A stretch of DNA of 64,000 nt from Siderastrea siderea (lineage: Eukaryota; Cnidaria; Anthozoa; Scleractinia; Rhizangiidae). Where the stretch lies: NCBI GenBank assembly GCA_964030785.1, contig OZ034968.1, positions 24,821,186 to 24,885,185 of the forward strand, given 5' to 3'. The first letter of the stretch is position 1. Every line of letters begins with the position of its first letter. The notes under the pieces are model-generated. The model saw only the letters and a list, made by a program, of their open reading frames with translations. It ran no database searches and was not told the DNA's origin. A program made the translations under genes and the position numbers. Shown here in pieces: positions 1 to 12,129 of the stretch.

Positions 1-540
1 TACCACCACTGAATGTGGATTTCGTCAAACTATGTTCCTGCCAAGTTTCGCTTCATTCGGAATATTATACATACCTCTGTGAACCGAGTGGAAAAAAACC
101 ACCCATTTCTGACCATCGTGACTCCCGATAACTTTCCGGGCCCGGCAAGTATTTTTCGAGCTCATTTATTTATCTACCAACTAATGGTAATTATTGGCGC
201 AAACTAAGCGATACGCTTAATGAAATTATAAAGATTAAAATTTAGCTTTCAAAATCGATAAAAATTGTAAAACTATTGGAGAATGTTATGCACATAAAAT
301 AGTTTTCGGGCCCGAAAAGTTATCGGGAGTTTCGAGGAACGCGACCCTGTTCCGAGATATCGGGTTTTTTAAGAATTTACCTAACTGACAACGGTATTTT
401 TGCGCGGTTTAAGACTACATGAAAAAAGCAGATCTTAGCTAGGGCTATCAGAACCCAAAAAGAAAATTGGGAGTAACCACACATTTGAGAGATAAATGAG
501 CTTAAATTTGAAAAAAAAAAAATGCCGAGCTTAAAATTCA
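1..540. other. No gene seen
   Basis: AT-rich sequence with only short unsupported open frames. No splice-bounded exon, tRNA or clear repeat was recognised here. Confidence 0.5.
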
Positions 541-740
541 CCATCTTTGTTTATTTATCACCTGTAGGGCACTTCGTCATTGCTGATCCTCAGTATGCAG
601 GACGCGTGTCACCACGAACTCAGTAAATATGACCTATGCTCGCCACGAGTCTCCCAGTAGCTCAGCGGTTAGAGCGTCCAACCGGTGTACGGAAGGCCAT
701 GGGTCCCATTCCCGTCAGGGACTTAGATTTTTTCTTTTCT
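541..740 (+). mobile_element. tRNA-derived SINE, full copy
   Basis: The unit has a leader (about 541-650) followed by a tRNA-like body. An A-box-like segment TAGCTCAGCGGTTAGAGCG lies at about 659-677 and a decayed B-box region ATGGGTCCCATTCCCGTC at about 700-717; related copies near 37.4 and 37.7 kb read GGGTTCGAT or GGTTCGATTC there. The tail is T-rich. Copies near 37.4-37.75 kb and an inverted, older copy near 50.2 kb share both leader and body, which shows a dispersed family and not a working tRNA gene. The decayed B box suggests this copy is inactive. Confidence 0.8.
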
Positions 741-1179
741 TATTCTTTGTATTTGTTAAATTTAAAGTTTTTTTAAATTATGGTTGCTTAATTATGACTG
801 CAAAATGCGTGGTTACCCACATTTTCTTTCTTAATTCCAATCGGTCTTGCTAAGATCTACTTATCCCCCATAGTCCCTCGCAAAAATACCTCTGTATTAG
901 GAACCACCGTCCTTAAGTTTCATGGAATTTCCTCTATCATGTTGTTTTTGTCCTGGTGCCGTGTCAGGGAGTGGCATTCGGAAATAAGGTCCCTGACCAA
1001 GTTTTTTTTTAGAAGCCTCTCCATCTCTTCTGCTTTTTATTCTTCATCGGCTGATAATGAAATAACTGAACGCCATTACGCAGCCAGGCGACGTTTATAT
1101 TTCAAAGATGTACGGCATCTCATTAAGCGCAAAATGAAGGGTTTCTTCTGTGAGTACCAGGGTCCGGATGCATAAAGAA

Positions 1180-1345
1180 ACTTAAGATTAAGTGGGAATT
1201 TCTGCAACTGCTCCCTGTTATCCGGAGGTTTTTTCGCACCGTCATTGTGTTTCCTATTCTCTTAAATCCGCCTACGGCCGATTTATCCATAATAGCTTGC
1301 AAGAAAATCCTCCGGAACACAGTGAATTCCCACTTAATCTTAAGT
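1180..1345. repeat. Small foldback/MITE with 21-bp perfect inverted repeat
   Basis: Positions 1180-1200 and 1325-1345 are perfect reverse complements (core TTAAGATTAAGTGGGAATT). Further inward, CCGGAGG occurs near 1239 and its complement CCTCCGG near 1309. There is no coding capacity and no clear target duplication. Confidence 0.65.
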
Positions 1346-1781
1346 GGCTATATACAACGGGGGCCAGATCACGAATGACGTAAAACAAAAGAAACAAACA
1401 AACAAACCAAAAAAGAAAACAATTCAACTCCAAAACAGAACCAAAACACAATGCCTCGCAAGCAAAAGAAGGACAATGTGCTCGGGTGCCTGCAGACAGA
1501 CCCAAGTGAAGTTAGTTGATGCACTCCGGAGGCCTACATACGTACAAGCCAATGGAGAAATGTTAATAGGAACTCTCTCAACAAACACCATTTGTAAAAC
1601 TACCACGTGACGCTTCGTAAGAAACATTTTAATAACATGCATTTGGCAGCAATACTTATTATTAAACGATCCAGTGAGATCTTTACTGTTTTTTTACTGT
1701 TTTGCTATTTGATTGCAAATAGCGCCTGTCTTAATAACAATTGTTATTTTTTATGCCAGTCGAGCGCGAAGCATGAAAAAT

Positions 1782-1806
1782 AATTATAATAATAATAATA
1801 ATAATA
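1782..1806. repeat. (AAT)n microsatellite
   Basis: Uninterrupted run of AAT units. Confidence 0.85.
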
Positions 1807-1964
1807 AAAAAAATACAGACAAAACATAACGCGTGTTATGCTTCTAAGATTAACGTCGGACCTGAACTCAACAGTAATTCTATTGGTATTAATGAATTTT
1901 TCTACACGAGTAAAATCATGGTCAACATCATAGTTGGATGCTTTGCTTTGCTGGTGTTTTGCAT

Positions 1965-2290
1965 GGAAACACGGCAGAAAAATAACAGGGACTGTTAGGA
2001 GTCTTCCAGAGCCTTGAAGTTTGAATGAGATCAAATGTTTACCGGCACGAAGTTCGTATGAAAACGATACAGAAAATGCCTTGACAAACCGAATTCCGCG
2101 CCGACAAAATTTGTAGATGATAGCTACTTCATTTTGAACACAAAAATAAAAAGCTTAAGTTTATAGGAACTGCGTTGGGTTTTGCAATTAAAATGAAACT
2201 TTCGTCATTTGTCTGTATTTTCCTTTGTAAAAGTATGGCGGGAACTGCCCGCGCATCTTGCATTTACCGCTGTAATGGTTGGAAGGAGCT
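1965..2290. repeat. Dispersed repeat, copy 1
   Basis: Shares collinear sequence over about 300 bp with 17635-17945, including CCTTGAAGTTTGAAT, AAAAAGCTTAAGTTT and TATGGCGGGAAC. No protein-coding signature is seen. The rest of 1350-3500 holds no gene that I can support. Confidence 0.6.
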
Positions 2291-3504
2291 GAGACCAAAT
2301 ACCGTACGCGCCACTAGCTTTCTGGTGGGGCCCAAAGGAATGCACATATTTCCCCGGGAAGATTAATAGGAAAGCTTTGGAAATGGCGGAGAATGCATCT
2401 AAATATGCCAAACCAGGAGCCATATTCATGGCAAACAGTGCACGAGTTTATTGTAAACCGGGTTACTGCAAACGAAAGAGAGCTACAGGAAAATCGTCAG
2501 ACGCAACTGAAAATGTCACTCAGCAACCGCGAGTAACATACCGATCCTCGGAGACCCAGCGGCAGATAATCGGGGCGCGAGGCAGATAAAGCGGGCGAAA
2601 TCGGTGCGAGCAGAAGCCTGGTGCAAGCGAAGAATTTACAAGACCGGCGGAAAAGCCCTTGGGAACAGACCTTTAACGGACTAGTTCAAGACGCATGCGC
2701 ATGCGGTGATGATGACGGCGCTGATCATTGGTAGTGCGGCAGCATTGCAGAGGTCACCAGTGCAACATTCGGCATCTCTCACATAGGACGTGTCCATTTA
2801 ACTGTTTGTGCTAACAAATGTCTTGTTCAAGTGCACGGAAAGTATGCACTGTTCCGCTTTCGGCTCAACTTAGAAAACACCAAAATGTTTTGTCAGATAT
2901 GCCAGATACAAACTGGAACACACGGCAAATCTGTTAATAGAAGTTCGTAGTCGTTTACTGGTTTCTAAGTATAAACTAAATATGCGCACTGGAAGCCCTG
3001 TGTACACCAACAAGGCGTTGTTTTGGGACAGATTATGAGCTATATGGGCGTTGGCTGACTGACTTTAACCGGAAACTCGGTGGCATTTTTATCTGTTTTT
3101 GGTGCACATGGTAATATTTTCAGCAACAATTTTCCTCTCTCACTACCAAGTCCGCTTAGCTTGTTAAAACGCGAGCCTGAATTCACATAACAAATTCTTT
3201 CTTCGTGTTATCACAATCGATCAAGCTCTGTGAAACTGCAGCACTTAGCTTTAGAATCGAACACTAAAACAATCTACGCTAACTCGTCTAACTGGACGCG
3301 AAAGCGTAACAGTAAGCAATCAACAAATGTTATCACTTTTCAACAAAACCAGCACGTCTTAACGCCTCTATTAACTAGCCACTAATTGAAGTAACACATC
3401 TCAGTATGTATATATAGTCCATCATTGATCGTTGAACGGACATTTAGCTCGAAACTGAACAAAGTAAAGCGAATCAATTCGTAAACAACAATGGTGGAAC
3501 TTAC

Positions 3505-3550
3505 CGACGGAGATGCACAGAAGAAAAGCGAGAACAGCAAGCAACTTCAT
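3505..3550 (-). CDS. Three-finger (Ly6/uPAR-type) protein, signal-peptide exon only (partial)
   Basis: Minus-strand exon reading MKLLAVLAFLLCISVG, a short hydrophobic signal peptide, followed directly by a consensus GTAAGT donor. Length (46 nt) and phase (1) equal those of the plus-strand TFP first exons at 12402, 46154 and 47516, and the peptide is nearly the same. I infer the first coding exon of a secreted or GPI-anchored three-finger protein gene transcribed leftward. No cysteine-rich mature exon was found between 1 and 3504 on the minus strand, so the rest lies outside the window or is lost. Its upstream side (3551-3720) has two CCAAT-type boxes. Confidence 0.7.
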
Positions 3551-6200
3551 CTTGACGAACTTGAAAGGCGCAATATATCAACTCAACTTCTATTCTCCGT
3601 TATCACTCTGAACGCTAAAAACTGAGTTCAATTAGTTTCAGGAGCAGCCGAAGAAGGAATTCAGCCACTCGTCTCTTCAATTTCTATTGACAACGGACCA
3701 ATGAAAAGAGGGAATTGGTCTATGTCACAATTTGCACGAATCAGCTTCCAAGGGAGTTGTCTTGTTGTTTGGGTCAATGGTTCGGACTCTATTCCCCGAA
3801 AGAGAAAACCGTTTCTCGGAATTATTCCATGTGACTGATCTTACGGCCAGTTTTACTGGACAACAGCTCTGAATGACGCGCATTAGACGCGACTCTAGAG
3901 TCGAACGTGACAAGCCGACTTGACCTTCGTAAAAAGTACTCTCGGGTGATCAGTCCTCCTACTATTTTCCTGGAACACAAATCGGTTTCTCGGAATTTTA
4001 CTTTTATAGGATAACAGATTTTCATTAGTGCTTACTACAGCTGAATCTAAAGCGGTCAAACGTACGACACGTGCGTAAAACCCTGCACATTTTTGCAAAG
4101 AAAAATGAAGACAAAGTGTTCTTCCACGAAACTTAACGCTGTTTCTAAAAACTTAAATAAATAAGCTTTTTATGTTGAGTATATATGTGTTCAAATGAAG
4201 TCACTCTCATCCACATGTTTTAGCAGCGCGAAATTCAGTTTGTCGGGACTTTATTTGTATCGTTTTCAAACGAACTTCACGCTCGTATGTGTTTGAACTG
4301 ATTCCAACTTCGAGGCTCTGGAAAACCGGAAATGACGTAAGTTTGTTCGTTTGACCGCTGTGAAAGCTGACTAAGTCTGCACTTGTGTGTGTCAAGCCGA
4401 CTTGAAAAGTACCTTCGGTCAACGAGGCCCCCTATTTTAACGATTATCAGGTTAATGGCGCAAAAATATGAAAGAAAAAGTCGTGTTCGGAGTACAAAAT
4501 CAAGCAGGCCCTCTAGTACACAACTGTCCCGAGAATTCACCGTTGGAAGAATGCTGCAAGCGAGAGGTTGTGTAGCTACAAAGAATAAGAGGAAAGCGAC
4601 ACCTATGTCTAATACAGCAGAAAGGCAGGGCTGTGGGCGTTTGCATTAATGCACTGAAAACAAGAATGAAATGACAAAATTCCTAGAAACGATGCATTTA
4701 TGTGAAAATGTTTCTTGGAATTTTTAAATAAGATAACGAGAATGCTAAGCAATTTCTGCCAGGCTAATGACGTAATTCAGCAGGCAATTGTTTTTCCGGA
4801 AAAAAAATTCCGAGAATAACAAAAGCTTTCTTCTCAGAATTTTGGATCAGTGCTGCTTATGAAATGTCGAGAATATTTTTTTAAAAAAGGAACGTTGTTC
4901 CTCCTGGGTCAACAGGGGTATAATATAACCGAATAATCGGCACGTCATATCATGCTAACTTTATAAGCTGAGGGCAACCTCTTTGGGAAAAAGTCCTGGG
5001 AACGAGGTTGAGCTGAGGGCCATCATTAGACGGGCCCAGGCACAAGAGTTTTTTTGAAGGAGGGGCTCTCACGGTCATAATGTTCTATAGGAAAAGATAC
5101 AAAGGGGGAGTACGTTTTAAATGCCTTTTTTTCTCTTTCATTTGGTTACTGCATTTTGATAGCTTGTTTTAAATCTTTCAGCCCTATCATGTAACTCAGC
5201 CACTTGAAGTGGTGGGTGAGCAATTGGTCTGGAAATTTTTGAATGCTTATCATTACTAAAACATTTCCTGCATTTTTTCAATCGAGACTATAAAATGTAT
5301 GTTGAAATGTATGTCTGTCTGCTGTTATCGGAAAAAGTGTTATGGATTTTAAAGAACTCTTTAGAAATAAGTTTGAAAACCCACCAGGTTACATTTATGA
5401 CTTAACGGGCTTTACTATGGAAAACAATTTGGATTGAGCAGTAATCAAAAGTTTCGAAAGGTTTGTTTATGATGTCATAACGCTGAAGGGCGCGTGTTAA
5501 AATCTACAGGTAACGCGATTTCATAATTCGCGTCCCGTTTATTGTTCGGCAAAACATTGAAAGTGCAATTTTCATTCAAAAATTTCATTTTAACAACTGC
5601 GGTTTGGCATTTGTAGCAAAAGGATGTGAAACTGAAAAAAATAGTAATAATCCTGTATAAGTCATCTTATGAAAACTGATGTAACAGGAAAATCTACTAT
5701 TTGTGACTATTGTCGATAAGGACATCTAAAAGGGGAAGTTTGTGGTTTTCCTCCTTCTCCATAGTAACTTAATGTTGCAATGTTGCTAATTAATGTAATC
5801 AAAAATTAAAAGGCATTATTCTCATTGTTAAATAAACAAAACGTATCTTCCACATATCTGCAATAAAAATAACTTCTGGGCCCTTGTATTTTTCTAACCA
5901 AATCTTGTCGTGGTGACCCATAAAAAAGAGCCTCTTCCTTTTTCCCTACAGTCATGGCTACATTTTTTTGTGTTTCTAATTATATATTCCTATGATTATT
6001 GTATTTCGTTGTATCCCTTAAGTATTATGTAATATCTTCACAGATTTGTATCCGTATCACGTCATGTGCAATCAGCTAATTTCGTTGCATCCCCTAAGTA
6101 TTATGTAATATTTTCACGGTTTTTTATTTGCATCACTTTTTTTAGTAATAGGCTATTGTTTGTTCAATATACAATTAACATTTCTTTGTCATCAACTTTA
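3551..6200. other. Gene-poor stretch with a local duplication
   Basis: No splice-supported coding exon was found. Near the right end two direct copies of about 57 bp (6004-6060 and 6080-6137, both containing TAAGTATTATGTAATAT) lie side by side. The open frames around 4207-4649 have no recognisable motif. Confidence 0.45.
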
Positions 6201-6216
6201 CATATGGTTTCAAATC

Positions 6217-6267
6217 TAGATCTGTAAACATCCTTGAACTGACGATGGATACGGAAGCCGTCCGAAA
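6217..6267 (+). ncRNA. Hammerhead-ribozyme-like core, probably degenerate
   Basis: CTGACGA (6239-6245) is followed by a helix-II-like segment (GGATACGG / CCGTCC) and then GAAA (6264-6267), the order of a hammerhead core (CUGANGA, stem II, GAAA). TTGAA just before CTGACGA can pair with TTCAA about 20 nt upstream as stem I. I could not build a convincing stem III, so it may be a decayed retroelement ribozyme or chance. Confidence 0.3.
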
Positions 6268-6362
6268 CATGTATTCCAAGTTCAAACGATGTGTAGTGTT
6301 TTTTAAATGTCTTACTTATATCCTACTGCTACGAAATTTCGGTAAAATTTTGCGGGAGTGGA

Positions 6363-6379
6363 GGGGGGGGGGGGGGGGT
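6363..6379. repeat. Poly-G run
   Basis: Near-uninterrupted G run. Comparable runs occur at about 17545, 50768 and 63041; collapse or slippage errors are likely at such sites. Confidence 0.8.
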
Positions 6380-6704
6380 CATTATTGCTGGTTTTCACGT
6401 GATGTCATCAAAGTTCTGAAACCTAAACGTAGGCCACCACAAAGCTGTTCTTTTAATATGTTCAACACACTTATAAGATAAATCTTCAAGGAAAGTTAAA
6501 TGTCGATACATTGCCTCGTTTCACAGGAGAAAAAACCGTTGTTTGGCAGCTCGAAACCCAGGAATTCTCAAAATGTTATAAAAGTGATATTTTCGGGCTA
6601 CTTTTTAGTTTTCAAGTATATTAGCAACGTAAACATGAGTGAAGAGGAACTAGGAATGTTAATTTCATTAGCTGCCTCATTTCTTGTACTGACATTGTTG
6701 GCCT

Positions 6705-6738
6705 CCATATTGGTGTCCCAAGAGGGACACCAACATGG
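6705..6738. repeat. Short foldback hairpin
   Basis: CCATATTGGTGTCCC and GGGACACCAACATGG are reverse complements with one mismatch around the loop AAGA. The surrounding 6350-6800 stretch looks like an interspersed repeat without coding content. Confidence 0.7.
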
Positions 6739-7339
6739 CGGACGCATACCGTGTCTTGTAATTTTCTGAAAATTATTTTACCTTACCTTGTTCTGAAGAG
6801 AACTGCGGACCCAAAAGTTGTTGACGGTGTTTATGTTAACCCACTGTTTAACTCTTTTGTTTCTGAACGTTGCTCACTTCAGCAAAATTTGTGTTGTCAC
6901 AATGATGAAAACCAATAGTTGGAGGGAGTTTGGCGCTTCAAAAATCGTTCGGCTTATATTTGGAAGGGTTTCTGCGTCTGGGAATGAGGGAACTGCTGTG
7001 CCAGAAGGAATGTGGGTACAAGGTGGAGGATTTGAGCTTTCTTTGCAAATACTATCTGTGGGCTCCCAAGAAATACAAGCACAATGCAAGAAATACAATA
7101 CGACAAAAACAATGATCGTACGATCAAACGTTAAAATCATCTTGTTTCAAACATTGTAATTTGCTTGTTTGCTTTTGTAAAATGTATGGCACCCTGTTGT
7201 GGCAAAAAAGCCGGTCGTTGTTGTCCTTACAGTATTCAGATTGCTATTTACGTTGGTAGAATAATACGATAGTTTGTGTGGGAAATTCTATTCGGAAGAT
7301 ATTATGCCCTAATCGTTCTTGGGATGTAATAAAACTAAA

Positions 7340-7450
7340 TATAACGGCTTATATTCGGGGGTGGGGGGGGGGTTATTATCTGGGGGCTTTTTGCCTATGA
7401 CATTCGGGGGTTTATATTCGGGAGGGCCTATTTTCGGGGGCTTATTATCG
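7340..7450 (+). repeat. G-rich degenerate tandem motif
   Basis: About five imperfect units of the type TTATATTCGGGGG or TTATTATCGGGGGC follow each other. The repeated G tracts could form a G-quadruplex; this is inference. Confidence 0.6.
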
Positions 7451-7454
7451 GAAT

Positions 7455-9262
7455 CTAGCGGTATCTCCCTACAATGGACAGAGACTCCTTGGAAACAGAA
7501 GATGGGGCGCGTGCCAGCTCTAGAAACGCGCTAGTAACATCTGGAAAGTTCTCCCTCGCAGTATAGGCAGTTCTCGTCCCGTGACCGGCGAAGGTGGATG
7601 TCGTGTCGCAGCCCATTAAGGCGTGGAACTCGGAGCCGGGACACCTCGATTTAGACGGACAAAGAGCCTTTGCAAACAGATGTGCGGGTAGAATCCTGTG
7701 GTTCTTACTTGTCCCATAGGCAACCTAAAGCTCATTCATATCTAGAGTGTCCACAGAAATAACAGCTTAGACAACCACGCCAGTGTCTGCTGTTCCAATC
7801 ATGAATGAATCGTGACCTTTCTCTACAGCGTCGGCCACATGAGCCATCATTCTTGTGTGTGCTTCTTCCAACGAGCAGGATGGCAGCTTATTGCTTCCAG
7901 TCGCAGGTAACCGAGGAGTACCTTTGTGCGATGTGTAGCTACGATCTGTTTGCCTTTGATCACTGTTGCCACAACCCGCTCCGAATGGAATGAAAACAAC
8001 TCCTTCTTTTTGTCATCTGAACTTAAGAAGTCTTACCAGCTACAGGAAACTGTAACAGGTGGAAGAACTCTTCTTCTGGACGGTCCCTCTCTTCCCCTTC
8101 GTGCTTGCTTTCAAGCTGTTAGGGATATACCATCCCACACCAACTCCAGTCTCTGTACTTTTTTTAGCGACTGTTGTGATTTATGGCAGCAAAGAAGGAG
8201 GCCTTGATTTTCACGAGAAAACTATTTCAAAGGTAATAGAGGGTATCCCGGAGTAACGACCTCGACATCCATTACATAGCTTTAAAAACAACTAACAATT
8301 CGTTTTTACTGACCGTAGCTTTCTTTATTCTCTCCTTCGGTGTCAACCTCTAAATTCGATACAAGTTTCCACAAAGGAAGATTGGTTCGTTGAAGAAAAG
8401 TTAAATTAAATGTTTGTCACTGACTCATACTTTTTGGATGGTACTAAGACGTTTCTGCTAACTCTTTAGGCTTTATCAGTTTTAAGGAAGATTGTTTCTT
8501 TAAATGGTTCGTCTATTGGCTTAGATCCCTCGATAAGCCTTTCTTTGAAGAAAGTTTCGCATTGAACACTGAACCTTCCCGATTACCTCAAACGTGTTCA
8601 AAGTCGCTTTCATTCTTTGGATAAAAGTGATGTCAAGGCTTTGTTTTCCTCCTCAAATGGGTATTAAGCTCTTCTATAGTACAAACAAGAGATTTAAAAT
8701 GACCGGTGAACCGCGCTTTACCTGCACTGGATTGCTCATGATGTGGCGTCCGAATTAACTAGGTGTTGCCCTCCGCTTTCGCGTGCTTAAACTTTACCAT
8801 CCTTGCCAGCTCTGGTCCAGCCAACATCTACGATAAAAGATGATTGGGATTCTTGGTGATTACCATAACCTCGTTGTCTCTCTTAATTAACTCGTTGCTC
8901 TACTCATGAGCCTGGTCTGGTGGTATGGAAGAAAAGGTGGTTGCCGTCTTCTGAACTGTGAATTTGCCACCACTCATAAGCTCCTTGCAGACGTGCGGTT
9001 GTCTGTTTGGCAGTTCTTCCACGTCCCCATGATGGATAGGCAGCCATCGCGCAAAATTGGTGCGATCTAGAGCGAACTCTGAGGGGTGATTGATATTAGC
9101 ACAGCAGTGTACGACGGCACTAGAACGAGAATAAGTACCACATACTTGAAGGCATGTTCCAGAATTGGAATTGCAGGATCTTGCTGGCTTGAACTTTGCC
9201 CCACTCGAGGAATTGAGGAGCATCTTCTGAGTACTTTCTGTATATCCGTGGGAAGGGACCAC
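7455..9262 (-). pseudogene. Decayed transposon-associated multi-copy protein
   Basis: A long minus-strand reading frame is recoverable across several in-frame stops. In order it shows DRTNFARWLPIHHGDVEELP, KTATTFSSIPPDQAHE, a stop, ITKNPN, a stop, MLAGPELARMVK, then EEAHTRMMAH (an EEADTRM-type acidic motif), TADTGVVV and HALMGCDTTSTFAGHG, ending at a stop at 7455. These are hallmark blocks of a large uncharacterised protein family that I know as highly multi-copy in cnidarians and fish and probably transposon-carried; its biochemical role is unknown to me. At least five premature stops make this a dead copy. The amino end above about 9130 is uncertain. Confidence 0.75.
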
Positions 9263-9643
9263 TTTACCACTGCTTCAGCTTTCGTACCAGCACCGGGATT
9301 TTCCATTACCAGCTGGCTTCGCTCCGGTGGGCTGCGCATCCTCTTTGCCTCTGTTTGTCTGTTCTTACACGTTATATAGTAAATTCCAGCCATTCAATCT
9401 CTTTTGTTGTGGCCAGAGATGCCGCTTCATCATCACGATTGTAAAATTTACTGGTATTGAAACTAACTGGGGGCTTAAAACTTTTAGTTTAAGGTTCTTT
9501 TCAGCAGTTTGAACAACTTTTAAGTTATCTGAAAATAATCAATCCACTATAACTTACAACAGTATATCAACACTAGCGTATTTTCTTATTTTAATGGAAG
9601 TTTCGTTTTAAATAAATTTGACGCTTTGTCTCAAGTTGTTTTA

Positions 9644-9912
9644 AGGCCCGTTTACACATGCGATTTTTGATGCAACTTTTGCCCTCGAGGTCCCCACTCA
9701 TGCGTATTTTCGGTTCAGTTTTGTGAAAAATCGCGGCAAATTAAATTTGCATCAAGTTTCGAAATCCTTATGATATCGCGGCGATAAATGGCACCCAAAT
9801 CGCGCTAAAATCGCCACTGGTTTAATGATGTAACTTGGGCATGAAAAAAAAAAAAGACGCTAAAAAGTGCGACAAAATTTTGCATCAAAAAATCGCCTGT
9901 GTAAACGGGCCT
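9644..9912. mobile_element. MITE, PIF/Harbinger-like (269 bp)
   Basis: Termini AGGCCCGTTTACAC and its reverse complement, extended by GCGATTTTT on the inner side, are flanked by TTA on both sides (9641-9643 and 9913-9915). A 3-bp TWA target duplication and GC-rich ends are typical of PIF/Harbinger non-autonomous elements. No coding capacity. Confidence 0.8.
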
Positions 9913-10199
9913 TTACAGAGAATATCACCTTGAATAAATTAAGTGGAAAACCATCCCTAATCAGTGATATAATTATAAAACCGACAAATTATACTTTCTG
10001 ATTGGCTGACGCAGTAACGTAAAATTAGTAAAAACGGTAAAATCGAATACAATTGACAGTCACACAGGGAAGCAAAACACACAAGGTCAAAAAACAAAAT
10101 GAAGGACGTTTGAGCCGTTGGTATGTCGTGTGAAGCAAGCTCAAAATCCTCCCCATGACAAAAAAAGCTTACACAATTTAAAGTTTCTTTACACCGGTT

Positions 10200-10860
10200 T
10201 GCAGACAGACAGGAACAAGAGCATGAGGGCTTAATCGTTCAGCTATTGTGGGACATTTTGAAAGGATTCTTTTTCAACACAAACCGCAAATATGTTAAAT
10301 AACAGCAATTGGGCGTTCCATTTGTCGCATAAACCTTGACTCGTTTGAAGATTTGCTTTCGTACACAATACGCTAAATTGGTCTGCTTAAAAACATTCAT
10401 TCACCTACCGATATCCTATCAGCAAGGTTGACGAGAAAAGGGGAAATTATTTCAAAACCAAAATTATGAAAAATAATACTAACAGTATCATTAAAAAGAA
10501 TGTATGTTAGAGAAAACATTCCTTAAAAACCCTCAGGCGTCAGTCAAACAGATTTAACATAATTCAACATTAAGGAAGATGGCCTGAATATTCAGTTTTT
10601 CACAATGTAATTCAATAACTCATCATGTATAGTTGAGTACAACTTTGGTGAACGAAATCTCTCCAGCTGATGTATGACTGGCCCGCCTATATTAGCAACT
10701 GCTTCCTGTGGGAAAGTCTACTGAAAACGACAATTTTAAATAGATTTGAAAGTTAAGTCTAAAGTTAAAGTTGCTACTAGATGGACAAGCGAATTCAATA
10801 TTGTTGTTTACAAACAGGATCACAATTTGGAATTACGTTGATCAGAATGCAAATATTTGC
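10200..10860 (+). repeat. TFP-locus flanking repeat, copy A
   Basis: Shares segments with 43480-43720 and 44650-44920 (for example ACCGCAAATATGTTAAATAA and the stretch after GCTTTCGTACAC) and with 39720-39775 (AAAGTTGCTACTAG, GAATTCAATATTGTTGTTTA). Non-coding; it marks the left edge of the duplicated TFP neighbourhood. Confidence 0.65.
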
Positions 10861-10979
10861 TTGATTCCGTAGTTCTTCTAAGGTTTTCTCTGCTTTAATC
10901 CATAGACAGCCGTCATGTATTCCTTTACTTGAATGAGAGAATCTGTTAGTTCAATCATTGGTTGCTTGCTATTCTCTAA

Positions 10980-11488
10980 GGGGCCGATTACGTGAGGCGG
11001 GCTGGCCCGGTTAGCCGGGCTGGCTCGGTTTGCCGGGATCTCGGCACGTCTGTGAAACATATTAAAAATCAACTTTGCGATTACATGGAAAAATCTCAGC
11101 CCCGCTAGCTGGGATCCCGGCATCGCAATGCCGGGATCTCGGCTAGCCGGGCTGAAAAGTTACCATGTAATCGTGATTGCCGGGCCAACACTTTCTCGTC
11201 ACTTAATTTCGCTTCAGAGCAAAATGGCTCACCAGGAGATCGATATTTCTCTTTCTATATAACACATAAAGGTTTACCAGACCATAAAGCTACGTAAAAC
11301 TGAAAATAATACACCAAAATAATGGATTAGCGAAAGTAAAAACATTCGATTCATGCTCTTTGATGTAACCATCTTTTCACACGACAGCTTCTAAATTTAG
11401 CCGCAGGCGGGCTGGCTCACCTCATGTAATACCGCGCTGAGCAGTCATCTCGGTACACCGAGCCAGCCCGGCTCATGTAATCGGCCCC
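10980..11488. mobile_element. PIF/Harbinger-like MITE, tandem copy 1 (509 bp)
   Basis: Starts GGGGCCGATTACGTGAGGC and ends with the matching inverted terminus; TAA flanks both sides (10977-10979 and 11489-11491). The subterminal regions carry many CCGGGCTGG-type repeats that fold on themselves. The interior resembles copy 2 closely and has no open reading frame of note. Confidence 0.85.
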
Positions 11489-11512
11489 TAAGTCTGATCA
11501 GTTAACTTCTTA

Positions 11513-12056
11513 GGGACCGATTACATGAGGCGGGCTGGCCCGGTTAACCGGGCTGGCTCGGTTTGCCGGGATCTCGGCACGTCTGAGAAACACACTAAAA
11601 ATCAACTACGCTATTACATGGAAAAATCTCAGCCCGGCTAGCTGGGATCCCGGCATCGCGATGCCGGGATCCCGGCTAGCCGGGCTGAAAATTTACCATG
11701 TAATCGCGATTGCCGGGCCAACCCGGCTAGTCGGGCCAACACTTTCCCGTCACTAAATTTTACTTCAAAGCAAAATGGCTCACCAGAAGATCGATATTCC
11801 TCTTTCCATGTAACACATAAAGGTTTATCAGACCATAAAGCTACGTAAAACTGAAAATAATACACCAAATTAATGGATTAGCGAAAGTAACAGCACTCGA
11901 TTCATGCTCTTTGATGCAGCCATCTTTTCACACGACAGCTTCTAAATTTAGCCGCAGGCGGGCTAGCCCGCCTAATGTAATACCGAGCTGAGCAGCCACC
12001 TCGGTAGACCTAGCCAGCCCTGCTGCCGAGCCAGCCCGGCTCATGTAATCGGCCCC
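11513..12056. mobile_element. PIF/Harbinger-like MITE, tandem copy 2 (544 bp)
   Basis: Same family and orientation as the element ending at 11488, which it follows after 24 bp. TTA flanks both ends (11510-11512 and 12057-12059), so it has its own target duplication and is an independent insertion, not a simple tandem duplication. Terminal GGGACCGATTACATGAGGC differs by two bases from copy 1. Confidence 0.85.
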
Positions 12057-12129
12057 TTAACGTAGGAGTCATTGTAAAATAAAGTAGTTGGTGACCGGCA
12101 GAGTGAGAGCAATGCATGTTCAAATAACT

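Noticed and set aside
656..720. Possible functional tRNA gene
   Set aside because: It does not fold into a complete tRNA, its B box is decayed, and it lies inside a dispersed SINE with other copies.
9067..9393. Overlapping open frames on both strands near 9.1-9.4 kb
   Set aside because: No family motif except in the frame assigned to the pseudogene; the others are shadows.
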